A DNA stretch of 53,488 bases from Candidatus Harrysmithiimonas galli (GCA_904373265.1 CAJFEE010000019.1:1-53488), one strand, 5' to 3'; positions 10,375 through 18,021 are shown, counted from the stretch's first letter. Notes: a model not told the origin generated them from the sequence alone. Numbers and translations: made by a program.

Positions 10375-10824
10375 ATGCGTTTATTTATGAAGAAAAAAGG
10401 TGTGTTGGTTTTGCTATTTATAATGGCCATCCTTGGTTTGACAGCTTGTAACGATACGTCTTCTACATCACAATCAGATCCAGAGGAGATCGTGCAAGAA
10501 GTGATTGTGTATGATGTTGTAAAAAGAAATTGGCCGACTACTTTTATTCAGTCTGGAAAGGAAGTGGACTGGAGTTGGAATTTCACTTTGATTCGCGCCA
10601 CAAAAAACAGTAAGGCAGAGTCTTTTACGGTCAATCCTTTCCAAGCTGATTCTGATTATACATTTACCTTCACCCCTTCTGATGAAAGTCTCAAAGTAGA
10701 AAACGGAAAAATTATGACTGCAGATGTAAAACCGGGTGAATATACCATTACAGCTACAATTACAGGGGATCATATTAAAGGCAAAACAGGTGAAATGGTC
10801 ATCCCGATAACCATTACAAAATAA
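10375..10824 (+). CDS. Small lipoprotein
   Basis: The 149-residue protein has a type II signal sequence: basic start, hydrophobic VLVLLFIMAILG, then lipobox LTAC with the acylated Cys near residue 25. The mature part opens with a short Ser/Thr/Asp spacer. It ends in a region of alternating beta-type residues (YTFTFTPSDESLKVENG ... GEYTITATITG) that looks like one Ig-like fold, recalling the repeats of the preceding gene. AAGGAG precedes the ATG. Two independent terminators bracket it, so it is its own transcription unit. Function is unknown; a membrane-tethered partner or stabiliser of the surface layer is a guess from proximity. Confidence 0.75.
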   Translation: MRLFMKKKGVLVLLFIMAILGLTACNDTSSTSQSDPEEIVQEVIVYDVVKRNWPTTFIQSGKEVDWSWNFTLIRATKNSKAESFTVNPFQADSDYTFTFTPSDESLKVENGKIMTADVKPGEYTITATITGDHIKGKTGEMVIPITITK

Positions 10825-10844
10825 AATATGATTTTTCATGAAGA

Positions 10845-10881
10845 AGCAGTTTATACCTCAGGGTATCAAACTGCTTTTTTT
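10845..10881 (+). terminator. Terminator of the lipoprotein gene
   Basis: AGCAGTTT (10845-10852) pairs with AAACTGCT (10868-10875), with an inner ATACC/GGGTAT stem, followed by a T run. Confidence 0.85.
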
Positions 10882-11099
10882 AAAGAAAGATAGAAGCCGA
10901 AAGGGAAACTGTTTTTCAGACTGTAGGAAAATACATTTTCGATCAGAAAATGGATAATTTCTGTATATAATCTATTAAAAATTAATAGAAATATTTTTAA
11001 AATTAAAGATTACATATTGATTTTTTGATATATAATTTAAATAAAAAATCAGACCGATCTATAGTTTATAGCTTTTTCATATTCAAATTGTTTTGTTGG

Positions 11100-11146
11100 A
11101 AAAACCAAGCAAGCTTACTGTGAAATACCAGTCTTGTTTGGTTTTT
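11100..11146. terminator. Orphan bidirectional terminator-like hairpin
   Basis: AAAAACCAAGCAAG (11100-11113) pairs with CTTGTTTGGTTTTT (11133-11146) with one mismatch. No gene ends directly before it on either strand, so it may be left from a deleted gene. Confidence 0.55.
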
Positions 11147-11328
11147 CTCTTATGGTTATCTTATTCATACAGAAACTCTAAAAAAGATTAGTTAGGGCAA
11201 GCTTTTTTCGTGGAAAAATTTTTATCCCATTCTATGTTTTTAAATAAGGCGTTGAAATAAAAAATCTGAAAATTTTTGTTCCTTTTTTTTGAAAACTTTG
11301 TACTTCGCTAATGAGGAGGGTGAGAAAA

Positions 11329-11510
11329 TGGCAAACGTATATATTGATTTTGATAAATTTGCAATGTTTCATGTAAAAAAAGAAATATCCAATGAAACTG
11401 AAGAACAAAGTTTGGAGAATTTGCATTGTTTGTCAGCAACAAAACGAGTCCTTTATTATGTATGGCAAAGAAATAAGATAGCTTATTCAAACAATCGATT
11501 GTTTAAATGA
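11329..11510 (+). CDS. Small hypothetical protein, possibly truncated
   Basis: GAGGAGG six bases before the ATG at 11329 makes this the likely start, giving 60 residues beginning MANVYIDFDKFAMFHVKKE. The composition is polar and helical, with no membrane segment. I do not recognise it. The following 370 bases hold no gene, only short broken frames, so the 3' end of the original gene may have been lost. Context is phage- or plasmid-like remnant DNA. Confidence 0.4.
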
Positions 11511-11911
11511 AATATTGTAATACGCTACTTATTTCTGCAACATATATTTATTTTAAAATTCATAGCCAGAGGACAAAAGAATGCACTGGTTTCATAACGG
11601 ATATAGATGATGAAGGGAGAAAAATCAAATTTGTTGTTCGTTGATGTCTTGATGAAGAAATGAATGGATATAGCAGATGGCAAAAAGTATATGGATATTA
11701 TTTGGCGTGATGGTGTATAGGTTTTTTATATGAATGGTTTATGATGAGGTAAGTAAAGTATGTAATGGATTGCGATAATCATTCAGGTAGTTGATTTTAT
11801 TATATTTTTTAATAAATATAAATTTAATTATTAAGATAAATATTTTCTGAACTAAAATTGACTGTTTTGATCGAGAATATTGTAGGATATTTACAATCGT
11901 AGTAAGGAGTG

Positions 11912-12082
11912 TTGATTTATACGGAACATGGGGTGCCGTTAATTGGAAATATTGGATTTCCGATTGTATTGTCTCTTTATTTATTGCATCGCGTTGAAGT
12001 TCGCTTGGATCATATGATTCAGAAGCTTTCACAAATTTCTAGGCAATTGGCTGTACAGACAGAAGGAAAAGGAGATATATGA
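11912..12082 (+). CDS. YvrJ family small protein
   Basis: The 56-codon frame reads GNIGFPIVLSLYLLHRVEVR then LDHMIQKLSQISRQL. This is the signature of the YvrJ family: one N-terminal membrane helix containing N.GFPI, followed by a cytoplasmic helix with the pattern R.E.(K/R)LD. Family members are 45-60 residues, so the length fits. The start is unclear: TTG at 11912 is only two bases from AAGGAG and GTG at 11933 is the other candidate. Its stop overlaps the next start (ATGA at 12079-12082), implying translational coupling. Function of the family is unknown; members occur in phage-like and chromosomal small-gene clusters. Confidence 0.55.
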   Translation: MIYTEHGVPLIGNIGFPIVLSLYLLHRVEVRLDHMIQKLSQISRQLAVQTEGKGDI

Positions 12083-12303
12083 AGTTTATGGAAAAAACAA
12101 TTTTTGGAAAAGAATCCGTATACAAGACCTGGAACAAAGTTGACCGTTGTTCGAAAAATGTTGCGTATGATACGGCAAATCCTAAAGTGATGCGTAAAAC
12201 CATTATCGTTATTTTAATCAGACAGCCCGTCAAATTCAGCGTTATGTTTTGGCACATATTTTTATTGATGAAAGGAGGTTCTTTGTATCGTTTTGTTAGA
12301 TGA
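12079..12303 (+). CDS. Hypothetical protein coupled to the YvrJ gene, probably frameshifted
   Basis: The ATG overlaps the preceding stop by four bases (ATGA) and has a strong AAGGAG site, so translation begins here. The frame gives MKFMEKTIFGKESVYKTWNK and runs 74 residues. From about 12210 another frame (NQTARQIQRYVLAHIFIDERR) looks more protein-like, suggesting a frameshift. Not recognised. Treat as a broken gene of a small operon. Confidence 0.3.
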   Translation: MKFMEKTIFGKESVYKTWNKVDRCSKNVAYDTANPKVMRKTIIVILIRQPVKFSVMFWHIFLLMKGGSLYRFVR

Positions 12304-12562
12304 GGTGGACGATTATGCCAATGATGGAATGTTGAGAAAAATTACGGCACTTCACCCGAACGCAGATGAGAAAAGTGTTGGGGTGGAGTTTTGCCTGATG
12401 TCTACTGATGCAATTTATGGAAAAACTTTGGTACAAGCTGTGTAGGTCGTGAGCCAACTTTGTAAAATATATTATCTGCAATCCTCTGATGTGGTTTATC
12501 ATTATGATGTAACGTATAAACGCTATCCAAAACTTTGGGTTGATGAACCAAATTATTTTTAA
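12293..12562 (+). pseudogene. Remnants of one or two small genes
   Basis: After AAAGGAGG at 12271-12278 a frame with weak TTG start (12293) reads LLDEVDDYANDGMLRKITAL and ends at 12445. A second frame from GTG 12449 reads VSQLCKIYYLQSSDVVYHYD and ends at 12562 in WVDEPNYF. Both have coding-like composition but neither has a normal start. They may be two halves of one protein separated by a lesion. Family not recognised; the acidic-then-tyrosine-rich helical tail would suit a small phage regulator, which is a guess. Confidence 0.3.
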
Positions 12563-12641
12563 GCTTTTAAGCGAAAAGTATCCGATTTTTTGAGAAAATA
12601 GCAGGAAAATAAAAAAAGTAGTGCGTATATACGTATATATA

Positions 12642-12650
12642 TGTTATAAT
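12642..12650 (+). promoter_or_regulatory. Extended -10 promoter of the candidate ncRNA
   Basis: TGTTATAAT (12642-12650) is a perfect extended -10 element (TGnTATAAT). No good -35 is seen 17 bases upstream, as is usual for extended -10 promoters. Transcription would start near 12657. Confidence 0.6.
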
Positions 12651-12656
12651 TATATT

Positions 12657-12918
12657 ACCTATAGAATTTATAGTAGCCAATTGATGAAATTAAGCAAGTT
12701 GATTGGCGAAACAGGTTTGTATACCCCGTTTTTTGAGGGGTAAAGGCTTCTGTATAAAAAGAGTTGAAGTCGAGATTCAAACCCATTGATTTTGTAGTCG
12801 TATGTGATGGTTACTGAGTCGCCCAGACGACTTTGTATAAACTGAATGTTCTTTAAAGAATATTCTTCCCTTTAGGGGGGTCTCGGTCTAATGCCCAGCC
12901 GAGCCCCTATTTTTTTTT
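12657..12918 (+). ncRNA. Candidate structured non-coding RNA, class unknown
   Basis: About 260 bases lie between an extended -10 promoter and a strong terminator, with no open frame. The segment is richer in G and C than its surroundings and can fold into successive hairpins: CCAAT/ATTGG (12677-12706), TACCCC/GGGGTA (12722-12742), TTGAA/TTCAA (12764-12780), AGTCG/CGACT with loop CCCAGA (12817-12832), an imperfect GAAT...ATTC hairpin (12844-12865), and the terminal AGGGG-CTCGG/CCGAG-CCCCT stem followed by nine T. I compared it by eye with 6S RNA, SRP RNA, RNase P B, tmRNA, T-box and common riboswitch consensus motifs and found no match. It could be a trans-acting or plasmid/phage RNA, or an orphaned leader whose gene is lost. 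Confidence 0.6.
12874..12918 (+). terminator. Terminator of the candidate ncRNA
   Basis: AGGGG (12874-12878) and CTCGG (12882-12886) pair with CCGAG (12899-12903) and CCCCT (12904-12908), a 10-bp GC-rich stem with a three-base bulge. A run of nine T follows at 12910-12918. Confidence 0.85.
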
Positions 12919-13065
12919 GGCCAGATGGATGGCCAAATGAACGGTTTTTGTTTAACCAGATCGTGTAAGCAAGTTACAGTTTTATAATAAGTCCTTTCAT
13001 TTTTGTTTGTATAATAATATTATAAATAATATTTGTTATGAATTTTCTATTTATTATTTTGCTTA

Positions 13066-13206
13066 TTACAATCTATCTTTTTTCCTCAATTTTTGCTTAA
13101 TAAAAATTAAAATAATCATACCTCTATATACGCCATTAATGATGAAAATGCCAATCGACCAAATCGGATAAACCCTTTCAATTGTTTCAATCAAAATATG
13201 CGATTT
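13066..13206 (-). pseudogene. Short membrane-protein fragment
   Basis: A minus-strand frame of 46 codons, bounded by stops, reads ETIERVYPIWSIGIFIING, then a hydrophobic stretch and a basic end KQKLRKKDRL. It looks like the C-terminal helix of a membrane protein. There is no ATG at its head and no ribosome binding site, so it is probably a remnant. Family unknown. Confidence 0.25.
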
Positions 13207-13524
13207 TTCTCAAGTCAAGATAGTCTGTTTATCAAAAATACATTGTCTATAAATGATAACTCGATTCAGGTAGGCCATTTAATCAATGGATTTAAAAATA
13301 ATATTGAAAATTTATCGAGCTCTATTCAAAGTGTAATTTGTATGATTTAAGGAGTATCTACTGCAGCTGGTGAAGGTGAAATAGCTACAACAGATGTTAT
13401 GAAAAGAAGTGCAAGTATTTCATCTATTTTATCATGTGCAGTTGGTTTAAGAGAGAGCGTTATAAAATTTGAAGAACGTGTATGTCAATTAGAAAATGAG
13501 GTGAAATGTTTTAAAGTTAAATAA
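13198..13524 (+). pseudogene. Small helical protein resembling a type VII secretion partner, stop-interrupted
   Basis: ATG at 13198 opens MRFFSSQDSLFIKNTLSIND and reaches a TAA at 13348-13350. The same frame continues for 57 codons (GVSTAAGEGEIATTDVMKRS ... EERVCQLENEVK) to the stop at 13522. Joined, the product would be about 107 residues, two long amphipathic helices rich in Ser with a small-residue turn. That layout is seen in the small alpha-helical proteins encoded beside LXG toxins of the type VII secretion system. The assignment is by architecture only. A broken lipoprotein of immunity type follows, which supports it. Confidence 0.35.
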
Positions 13525-13526
13525 AG

Positions 13527-13578
13527 AAAAAAGGATTGTCTAAGTTTTTTGTGGAAGGAAAAGAGACAGTCCTTTTTT
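13527..13578 (+). terminator. Rho-independent terminator
   Basis: AAAAAAGGATTGTCT (13527-13541) pairs with AGACAGTCCTTTTTT (13564-13578) with one mismatch, directly after the preceding broken gene. Confidence 0.8.
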
Positions 13579-13789
13579 AAACTTGTTTATTTTGGTTCTT
13601 TGTTAAATGATGTTGGTCAAGTATCGAACGGAATGAAATGATGCTACTAAAAAACGAAACATGTCAATTTGATAGGCAATCAATCCGCTATTTTGTGAAT
13701 TTAAGAGATTGCAAATTGGGGTAGCTTATAGTTGCATAGTAAAATAACCATACAGGATAAATTTGGGATTTGGAAAGGGAAGAAATGTG

Positions 13790-14219
13790 ATGAAGCAATA
13801 CATTGTTGCAATGCAAATTGTTATCTGTACTTTATTCATTTTTGGAGGTTGTGGAAATGACGAAAAAATTGAATATCCTTACACACAAGAATATGAAGTT
13901 GGGCAAGGGAATATAAAAGGGAATGTTGATATAGCAAGTTTTATTGCAATAGATGAATCCTTTGAGATTGGTGCAAACAAAGATGGTTATGCAGTTTTTA
14001 AGTCCCCCGAAAATGCATTTGAAATCTTATTAGAGAAATATGATATGGGGATTAGGCTCATTCAAGATGAATTTCATTTGGAGACATTGACACAAAGCAA
14101 TTATAAGGATGATAAATGATATGGCTGGTAGGTTACTATGGGAAGCAAAGATGAACAAGAAAAAGCCAAGTTTGTGATAGTTTTTTTTTGACATTTATGA
14201 AAACAGTTATTCCAAGTAA
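13790..14219 (+). pseudogene. Lipoprotein broken near its C-terminus (immunity-type candidate)
   Basis: The likely start is the ATG at 13790 after GGAAAGGGAAG. The product begins MKQYIVAMQIVICTLFIFGG followed by Cys, a clear lipobox. The mature part reads ASFIAIDESFEIGANKDGYA and later ENAFEILLEKYD. The frame stops at TGA 14117-14119, but the same frame continues as YGW, TAG (14129-14131), VTMGSKDEQEKAKFVIVFF, and then with a one-base slip DIYENSYSK to 14219. So the original protein was about 142 residues and has two nonsense codons and a frameshift in its last 35 codons. I do not know the family; small lipoproteins like this beside secreted-toxin genes are often immunity proteins. Confidence 0.55.
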
Positions 14220-14823
14220 CATTTCCTGTTTATTGAGCTGTTATCGACAGTCCTATGACGAAAAAGAACAATAGGAAATGGATTTGCCTATACCTTTTCT
14301 GCTGTGATACACAAAAAGAAATAGGTGGAAAATACGGGGTATGGGTGTAGTACCCAGATACAGAGTGTTTCGCAGCATGTACAGGAAAAAATGTAGGGAA
14401 TAGGGACATGGGGAATAACGGATTTCTTCTCTATGCTCCGATTATGTTTGGCACTCAGTGGAGATTTAGAAGCGGTAGATGTTGTAAAAGCTGTTATAGC
14501 CGCCATATTTAGATACATTTCTTTTGTCAGGAGACGAGTAAACAAGGACATGGAGGTTCATATAAAGAACAAACTTTTGATGAGCATTTTTAGATACCAT
14601 TTTGATTGTTGATACATTAGAGAAAGCATTAGAACAAAGGAAACTATATTCCCTATACTGGCTAATGTTAGTTACCTCTTTATGTACTTGTTGTCTAAAA
14701 GCAGCTTAATCAAGCAAGCTGCTTTTAGACAACAAGTTTTATAAGAGTTATATTTTTAAGATCGGCTTATAGTGGTACAATGAACGCGCTGATAAACAGG
14801 AATGGGTAAAGGGGTAAGATAAC
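14220..14823. other. Remnant DNA without an intact gene
   Basis: A minus-strand frame at 14288-14551 and several short plus frames (YPDTECFAACTGKNVGNRD near 14357) are open but lack starts and recognisable motifs. I cannot support a gene here. Confidence 0.35.
14686..14737. terminator. 22-bp perfect inverted repeat, bidirectional terminator-like
   Basis: The arms 14686-14707 and 14716-14737 are perfect complements of 22 bases around an 8-base loop AATCAAGC. A T run follows on the plus side. The outer part is AT-rich and the inner AAGCAGCTT part is GC-richer. Confidence 0.65.
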
Positions 14824-15193
14824 ATGAAAAAATAATTTTATTTATAATCTTAGAACAATATGCAGACTGGGAGGCTGCTTATATCGCATCAGCAATACTC
14901 TGTTAGGACAGAATAATTACCATATAAAAACTGTATCATTGACAAAAGATTGTGTTTGCTCCATAGGTGGTTTTAGGGTAGTACCTGATTATGATGTAAA
15001 ATCTGCTCCATCAGATTATGAAGCCTTAATTTTAATCGGTGAAATGACATGGAGAAATGAAAATGCACAACAGGTAAAAGTACGGGTAGAGGATTGCTAT
15101 TAAAAGGGTAAAGTATTAGGTGGTATTTGCGATGCTTCTGTCTTTTTAGGTACAGTTGGCGTTTTGAACAATGTAAATCATAAAAGTAATCAA
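14824..15193 (+). pseudogene. DJ-1/PfpI-like gene, N-terminal fragment
   Basis: From ATG 14824 the pieces MKK-IILFIILEQYADWEAAYI, LLGQNNYHIKTVSLTKDC, GGFRVVPDYDVKSAPSDYEA and KGKVLGGICDASVFLGTVG appear in order. They match the type 1 glutamine-amidotransferase-like DJ-1/PfpI fold, with the nucleophile-elbow Cys in GGICDA. The copy has lost one A after codon 3, carries a frameshift near 14900 and a TAA before KGKVLGG. The protein frame ends at NNVNHKSN around 15190. The missing C-terminal part lies 4.65 kb away at 19844-20086, so the gene was split by an insertion. Members act as chaperones, glyoxalases or small-molecule hydrolases. Confidence 0.75.
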
Positions 15194-15355
15194 TTATATA
15201 TAATTATGCTGATTTTATTTCAATATAAATCCTTTTATATCAATGTTTATTGTATTTGGTAGAATGGATTTTTGAGCGTTTTTCAATATAAACATGAACA
15301 CACATATCTTGTTAAGAATCAAGTTTTTCAATGTACAAGCTATATCATGAAAAAT

Positions 15356-15370
15356 AACATGAACAAAATA
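15356..15370 (+). repeat. 15-bp direct repeat, left copy
   Basis: AACATGAACAAAATA occurs here and again at 19774-19788, and both copies continue into a looser match (TATAC..CCA.AAAAA). The right copy overlaps the integrase stop codon, a common place for an attachment site. Confidence 0.5.
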
Positions 15371-15743
15371 TAAATTTATATACACCATAAAAAATCATAG
15401 TTTCCTTGCCTGTGGGGCTTTTAAATTCTTTTGCAAGGCAAAACCATGACAAAGTTGTAAAATCTCCTGGGCGAAAGATTTCGCTACTCTATGAGTGTTC
15501 ATATTTGCAGCGGGATAAATCAAAAAAGGCTGCATTTGAAATACAACCTTGGCATGGATAAAAATTCTCGCTCGCAAGAGAATCGGATGGCTCAAAATTT
15601 AGCAGTCCTATTATGCCTCGATCTGTACGTTGTATCATGGAAATTTCTTTTGCCATGTCGATTTTTAGATGGTGGTCAACGAATGTTGTTGTATTACCTT
15701 GAGCTGTTTCTCTTTTTTGAGAAATAGCTACAAAGTCAACAAA
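15371..15743 (-). pseudogene. Unrecognised minus-strand reading frame with one internal TAG
   Basis: Reading leftwards from a stop at 15744-15746, 85 codons are open (TTTFVDHHLKIDMAKEISMI, RTDRGIIGLLNFEPSDSLAS). They end at TAG 15489-15491, after which the same frame stays open for about 40 more (SSEIFRPGDFTTLSWFCLAK). The composition is protein-like. The best ATG (in DMAKE) has no ribosome binding site. I do not recognise the family. It is probably a decayed gene at the left end of the island. Confidence 0.35.
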
Positions 15744-15841
15744 TCAATGGTCTAATTATTTTATTTTCATACCTCAAAAAATGTTATAAATTGCGTTTAT
15801 AGGGTATAAATAATATTATAAAGTAAGGAGGTTTATAAAAA

Positions 15842-16918
15842 ATGAAAAAACCATTCGTTCCAAAGATGTTACCAATTGACTTGCCTAATGAACATATTAT
15901 TGAATTATTAAATTTAGAAATAAACGCAAGGGTAAAAGTTCAGCATTTCAATTCACTTATGGAAAGGTCTGTGATTAAAGAAGAATTGCTTATAATCTTC
16001 TCTATTGATGAGTCACTACAATCCACAAGATTAGAGGGGACTCAAGCATCGTATAGTGATGTGGCTGAAGCGGAATTAACAGGAGTTGCATCTGATGATG
16101 TTCAAGAAGTACTTAATTACTTAAACGCTTTAAAATTAGGAGAGGATTTATTAAAAACCTTGCCTTTGTGTACAAGAGTGTTTTTACGTTTACATGAAGA
16201 AATTTTAAATAATAGTAGAGGGGGTAATCGTGCTCCCGGTGAATACCGCAAAATACAAAATTTTATAGGTCCTACCCAAAAGATAGAGGACGCTACATAC
16301 ATCCCACCAGAACCCCATTTGGTTAAAGAATTGATTAACAATTTAGAGGAATATATGAATGATGATACACTTGATCAATTTGGGTATCTTGTTCGTGCCG
16401 GGATTATTCATGGTCAATTTGAAACAATTCATCCATTTTTAGATGGAAACGGTCGTTTTGGAAGGATACTCATTATTTTGTATTTGTATAACAAAAATGT
16501 TATACATGTAACAAATTTTTTTATTAGTGGTGAACTCGAAAGGAATAAATACAAATATTATTCATTGCTAAACGGATTAAGAGAAAAAAATCCAAAATGG
16601 AAAGAGTGGTTAGTGTTTTTTTTACAATCAACAGAAAAGCAAGCTTGTTATTACATTGATAAACTTACACAAATTGAATCTTTATATAATCGGATGTATG
16701 ATTTTGCCATAGAAAATAAGATCAATCACAAACTAATTAAGTATTTATTTATAAAGCCAATAGTTACTGTATCAGCAGTGTCTAAAGCTATCGGTGTAAG
16801 TGACAATACGGCAAGAAGTTACTTGAAAAAATTGGTAAATGCAAGCTTTTTATATACAAATGATAAGAAAAGATATAAAACATATATATGTTATGAAATA
16901 ATGGATATTGTGAGATAG
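15842..16918 (+). CDS. Fic family protein (probable AMPylator) with N-terminal inhibitory helix
   Basis: The 358-residue protein carries the complete Fic motif HPFLDGNGRFGR at 197-208: catalytic H197, phosphate-loop D201-G202-N203-G204 and R205. Residues 61-66 (STRLEG) match the inhibitory motif [S/T]xxxE[G/N]; E65 would block ATP, so this is a class II, self-inhibited Fic. The N-terminal 100 residues match the Fic/DOC N-terminal domain, and 295-350 looks like a winged helix (VSAVSKAIGVSDNTARSYLK). Fic enzymes transfer AMP to Ser, Thr or Tyr of target proteins. The winged helix suggests DNA binding or autoregulation. AAGGAGG lies ten bases before the ATG. No dedicated partner gene is adjacent. 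Confidence 0.9.
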   Translation: MKKPFVPKMLPIDLPNEHIIELLNLEINARVKVQHFNSLMERSVIKEELLIIFSIDESLQSTRLEGTQASYSDVAEAELTGVASDDVQEVLNYLNALKLGEDLLKTLPLCTRVFLRLHEEILNNSRGGNRAPGEYRKIQNFIGPTQKIEDATYIPPEPHLVKELINNLEEYMNDDTLDQFGYLVRAGIIHGQFETIHPFLDGNGRFGRILIILYLYNKNVIHVTNFFISGELERNKYKYYSLLNGLREKNPKWKEWLVFFLQSTEKQACYYIDKLTQIESLYNRMYDFAIENKINHKLIKYLFIKPIVTVSAVSKAIGVSDNTARSYLKKLVNASFLYTNDKKRYKTYICYEIMDIVR

Positions 16919-17043
16919 CTTGTGGTGATATGATTGCTAAGTGAATTTATGGTAAGTTAGCAATCACATTTGTATCAAGCATACCTAATTTCCCGAACAG
17001 ATGGAAACAAAATATAGTGACATCATAAAAAAGGAGTAGGGGG

Positions 17044-17130
17044 GAAGTTGTCAACCACAAATAGAAAAATCTTTTTTCTCTTTTTATAATGCCCGATATG
17101 TTTGGATATTACTCTTTTTGTTGATTTGTA
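17044..17130 (+). repeat. Direct repeat flanking hicAB, copy A
   Basis: This unit begins with a 25-base exact match, positions 17044-17068 (GAAGTTGTCAACCACAAATA then GAAAA), to 17853-17877. Further matched blocks are CCGATATGT.TGG (17093-17105) and TTTGTTGATTT (17117-17127). It lies directly before the hicA start. Confidence 0.8.
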
Positions 17131-17168
17131 GTACTAAATATAGTACTGTATTTTTGAAGAAGAGGCGA

Positions 17169-17402
17169 ATGAATGTGTCAAACGTGGAAAAGATAATTGA
17201 TAAAATGAAACGAAAACCGAATGGCATACGTCCGGAAGAAGTTGAAAAGGTTCTTAAAAACTTTGGCTATGAACTATCCAGGCAAAAGGGAAGTCATAAA
17301 CATTATTTGAATAAATCAACTGGAGATTTAATAACAATAAAGCAAGAAAATCCATTAAAAAGAGTGTATATAGTTGATGTTCTTAACAGAATCGAGCAGT
17401 AA
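17169..17402 (+). CDS. hicA: HicA-type mRNA interferase toxin
   Basis: The ATG at 17169 follows GAAGAGG and gives 77 residues. The core reads RPEEVEKVLKNFGYELSRQK, then GSHKHYLN, with the conserved catalytic His of the GSH motif, and ends in NPLKRVYIVDVLNRIE. This is the double-stranded-RNA-binding-like HicA fold, which cleaves mRNA when freed from HicB. The length suits the family; the N-terminal 17 residues are slightly longer than in the smallest members. It precedes hicB by 54 bases, the usual toxin-first order. A start at 17118 is possible but has no ribosome binding site. Confidence 0.85.
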   Translation: MNVSNVEKIIDKMKRKPNGIRPEEVEKVLKNFGYELSRQKGSHKHYLNKSTGDLITIKQENPLKRVYIVDVLNRIEQ

Positions 17403-17456
17403 TTTCTCAATTTTGCATACATATATGAAACGGAAATCATGAAGGGGGTAAAAGAA

Positions 17457-17801
17457 ATGGAAGTCAAGGATTATATGAAGTTACCATATACAAGATTGGT
17501 GCAGGAAATGAATGATGAAAGCGGACATTATTTTTATGGTCGGGTACTAGAGCTTGATGGTTGTCAAAGTACAGGCAGTTCATTAGATGAGTTGTACGCA
17601 AATCTGAATGAAGCTATGGAAGGTTATATAGAAGTAAAACTAGAAAATCATTTGCCTATACCTATACCAGAAAGTGCAGACAGTTATAGCGGTAAATTTG
17701 TGGTGAGGTTGCCGAAATCTTTACATCAAAAGTTGGTTATAGAAGCAAATAAAGAAGGGGTTAGCCTGAATCAATTGGCTCTATACAAACTTGCAAAATA
17801 A
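17457..17801 (+). CDS. hicB: HicB-type antitoxin
   Basis: The 114-residue protein starts at ATG 17457 after AGGGGG. The N-terminal partial RNase H-like domain (about 10-65) contains the family pattern YYG-like HYFYGRVLELDGCQSTG followed by LDELYANLNEAMEGYIE. Residues about 80-114 (GKFVVRLPKSLHQKL ... GVSLNQLALYKLAK) form a ribbon-helix-helix DNA-binding domain. HicB binds and neutralises HicA and represses the operon through the RHH domain. Both genes look intact, so this is probably a working addiction module stabilising the island. Confidence 0.88.
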   Translation: MEVKDYMKLPYTRLVQEMNDESGHYFYGRVLELDGCQSTGSSLDELYANLNEAMEGYIEVKLENHLPIPIPESADSYSGKFVVRLPKSLHQKLVIEANKEGVSLNQLALYKLAK

Positions 17802-17852
17802 TAATTCTTAAAACATATATAGTCAGATTTGTCAGTCCTTAAAAAGGGCAAA

Positions 17853-17949
17853 GAAGTTGTCAACCACAAATAGAAAATCCTTCTCTATTTAGGGTGTCCG
17901 ATATGTATGGTAAACGCTCAAGTCCATTTGGGCTTCTTTGTTGATTTTA
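17853..17949 (+). repeat. Direct repeat flanking hicAB, copy B
   Basis: Second copy of the flanking unit, 809 bases after copy A. It shares the 25-base exact block, TCCGATATGTATGG (17897-17910) and TTTGTTGATTT (17937-17947). Unlike copy A it contains a small hairpin AAGTCC-ATTT-GGGCTT, which may end hicAB transcription. Confidence 0.8.
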
Positions 17950-17974
17950 GAAAAGACTCATGAAACATCTTAAA

Positions 17975-17998
17975 TTATGGTCGACCATAAATTATACT
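17975..17998 (+). promoter_or_regulatory. Palindromic operator next to a -10 element
   Basis: TTATGGTCGACCATAA (17975-17990) is a perfect 16-bp palindrome, followed at once by TATACT (17993-17998). A dimeric repressor bound here would block the promoter of the small gene starting at 18022. Confidence 0.5.
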
Positions 17999-18021
17999 AG
18001 AGATAGTTGGGGGAAACCTCA

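Noticed and set aside
10375-10839. Minus-strand frame opposite the lipoprotein gene
   Set aside because: The plus strand has a signal peptide, lipobox and ribosome binding site; the antisense frame has none.
12657-12918. Known riboswitch or T-box, thiamine- or zinc-type leader
   Set aside because: Short look-alikes such as TCTAATGCCCAGC are present, but the conserved core motifs of these classes are missing and no gene follows the terminator.
14288-14551. Minus-strand frame of 87 codons
   Set aside because: No ribosome binding site, no recognisable motif and Cys/Thr-rich composition typical of non-coding frames; not supported as a gene.
17044-17949. CRISPR array or integron attC sites
   Set aside because: Only two copies 809 bases apart with genes between them, no regular spacers, and no match to the attC core GTTRRRY arrangement.
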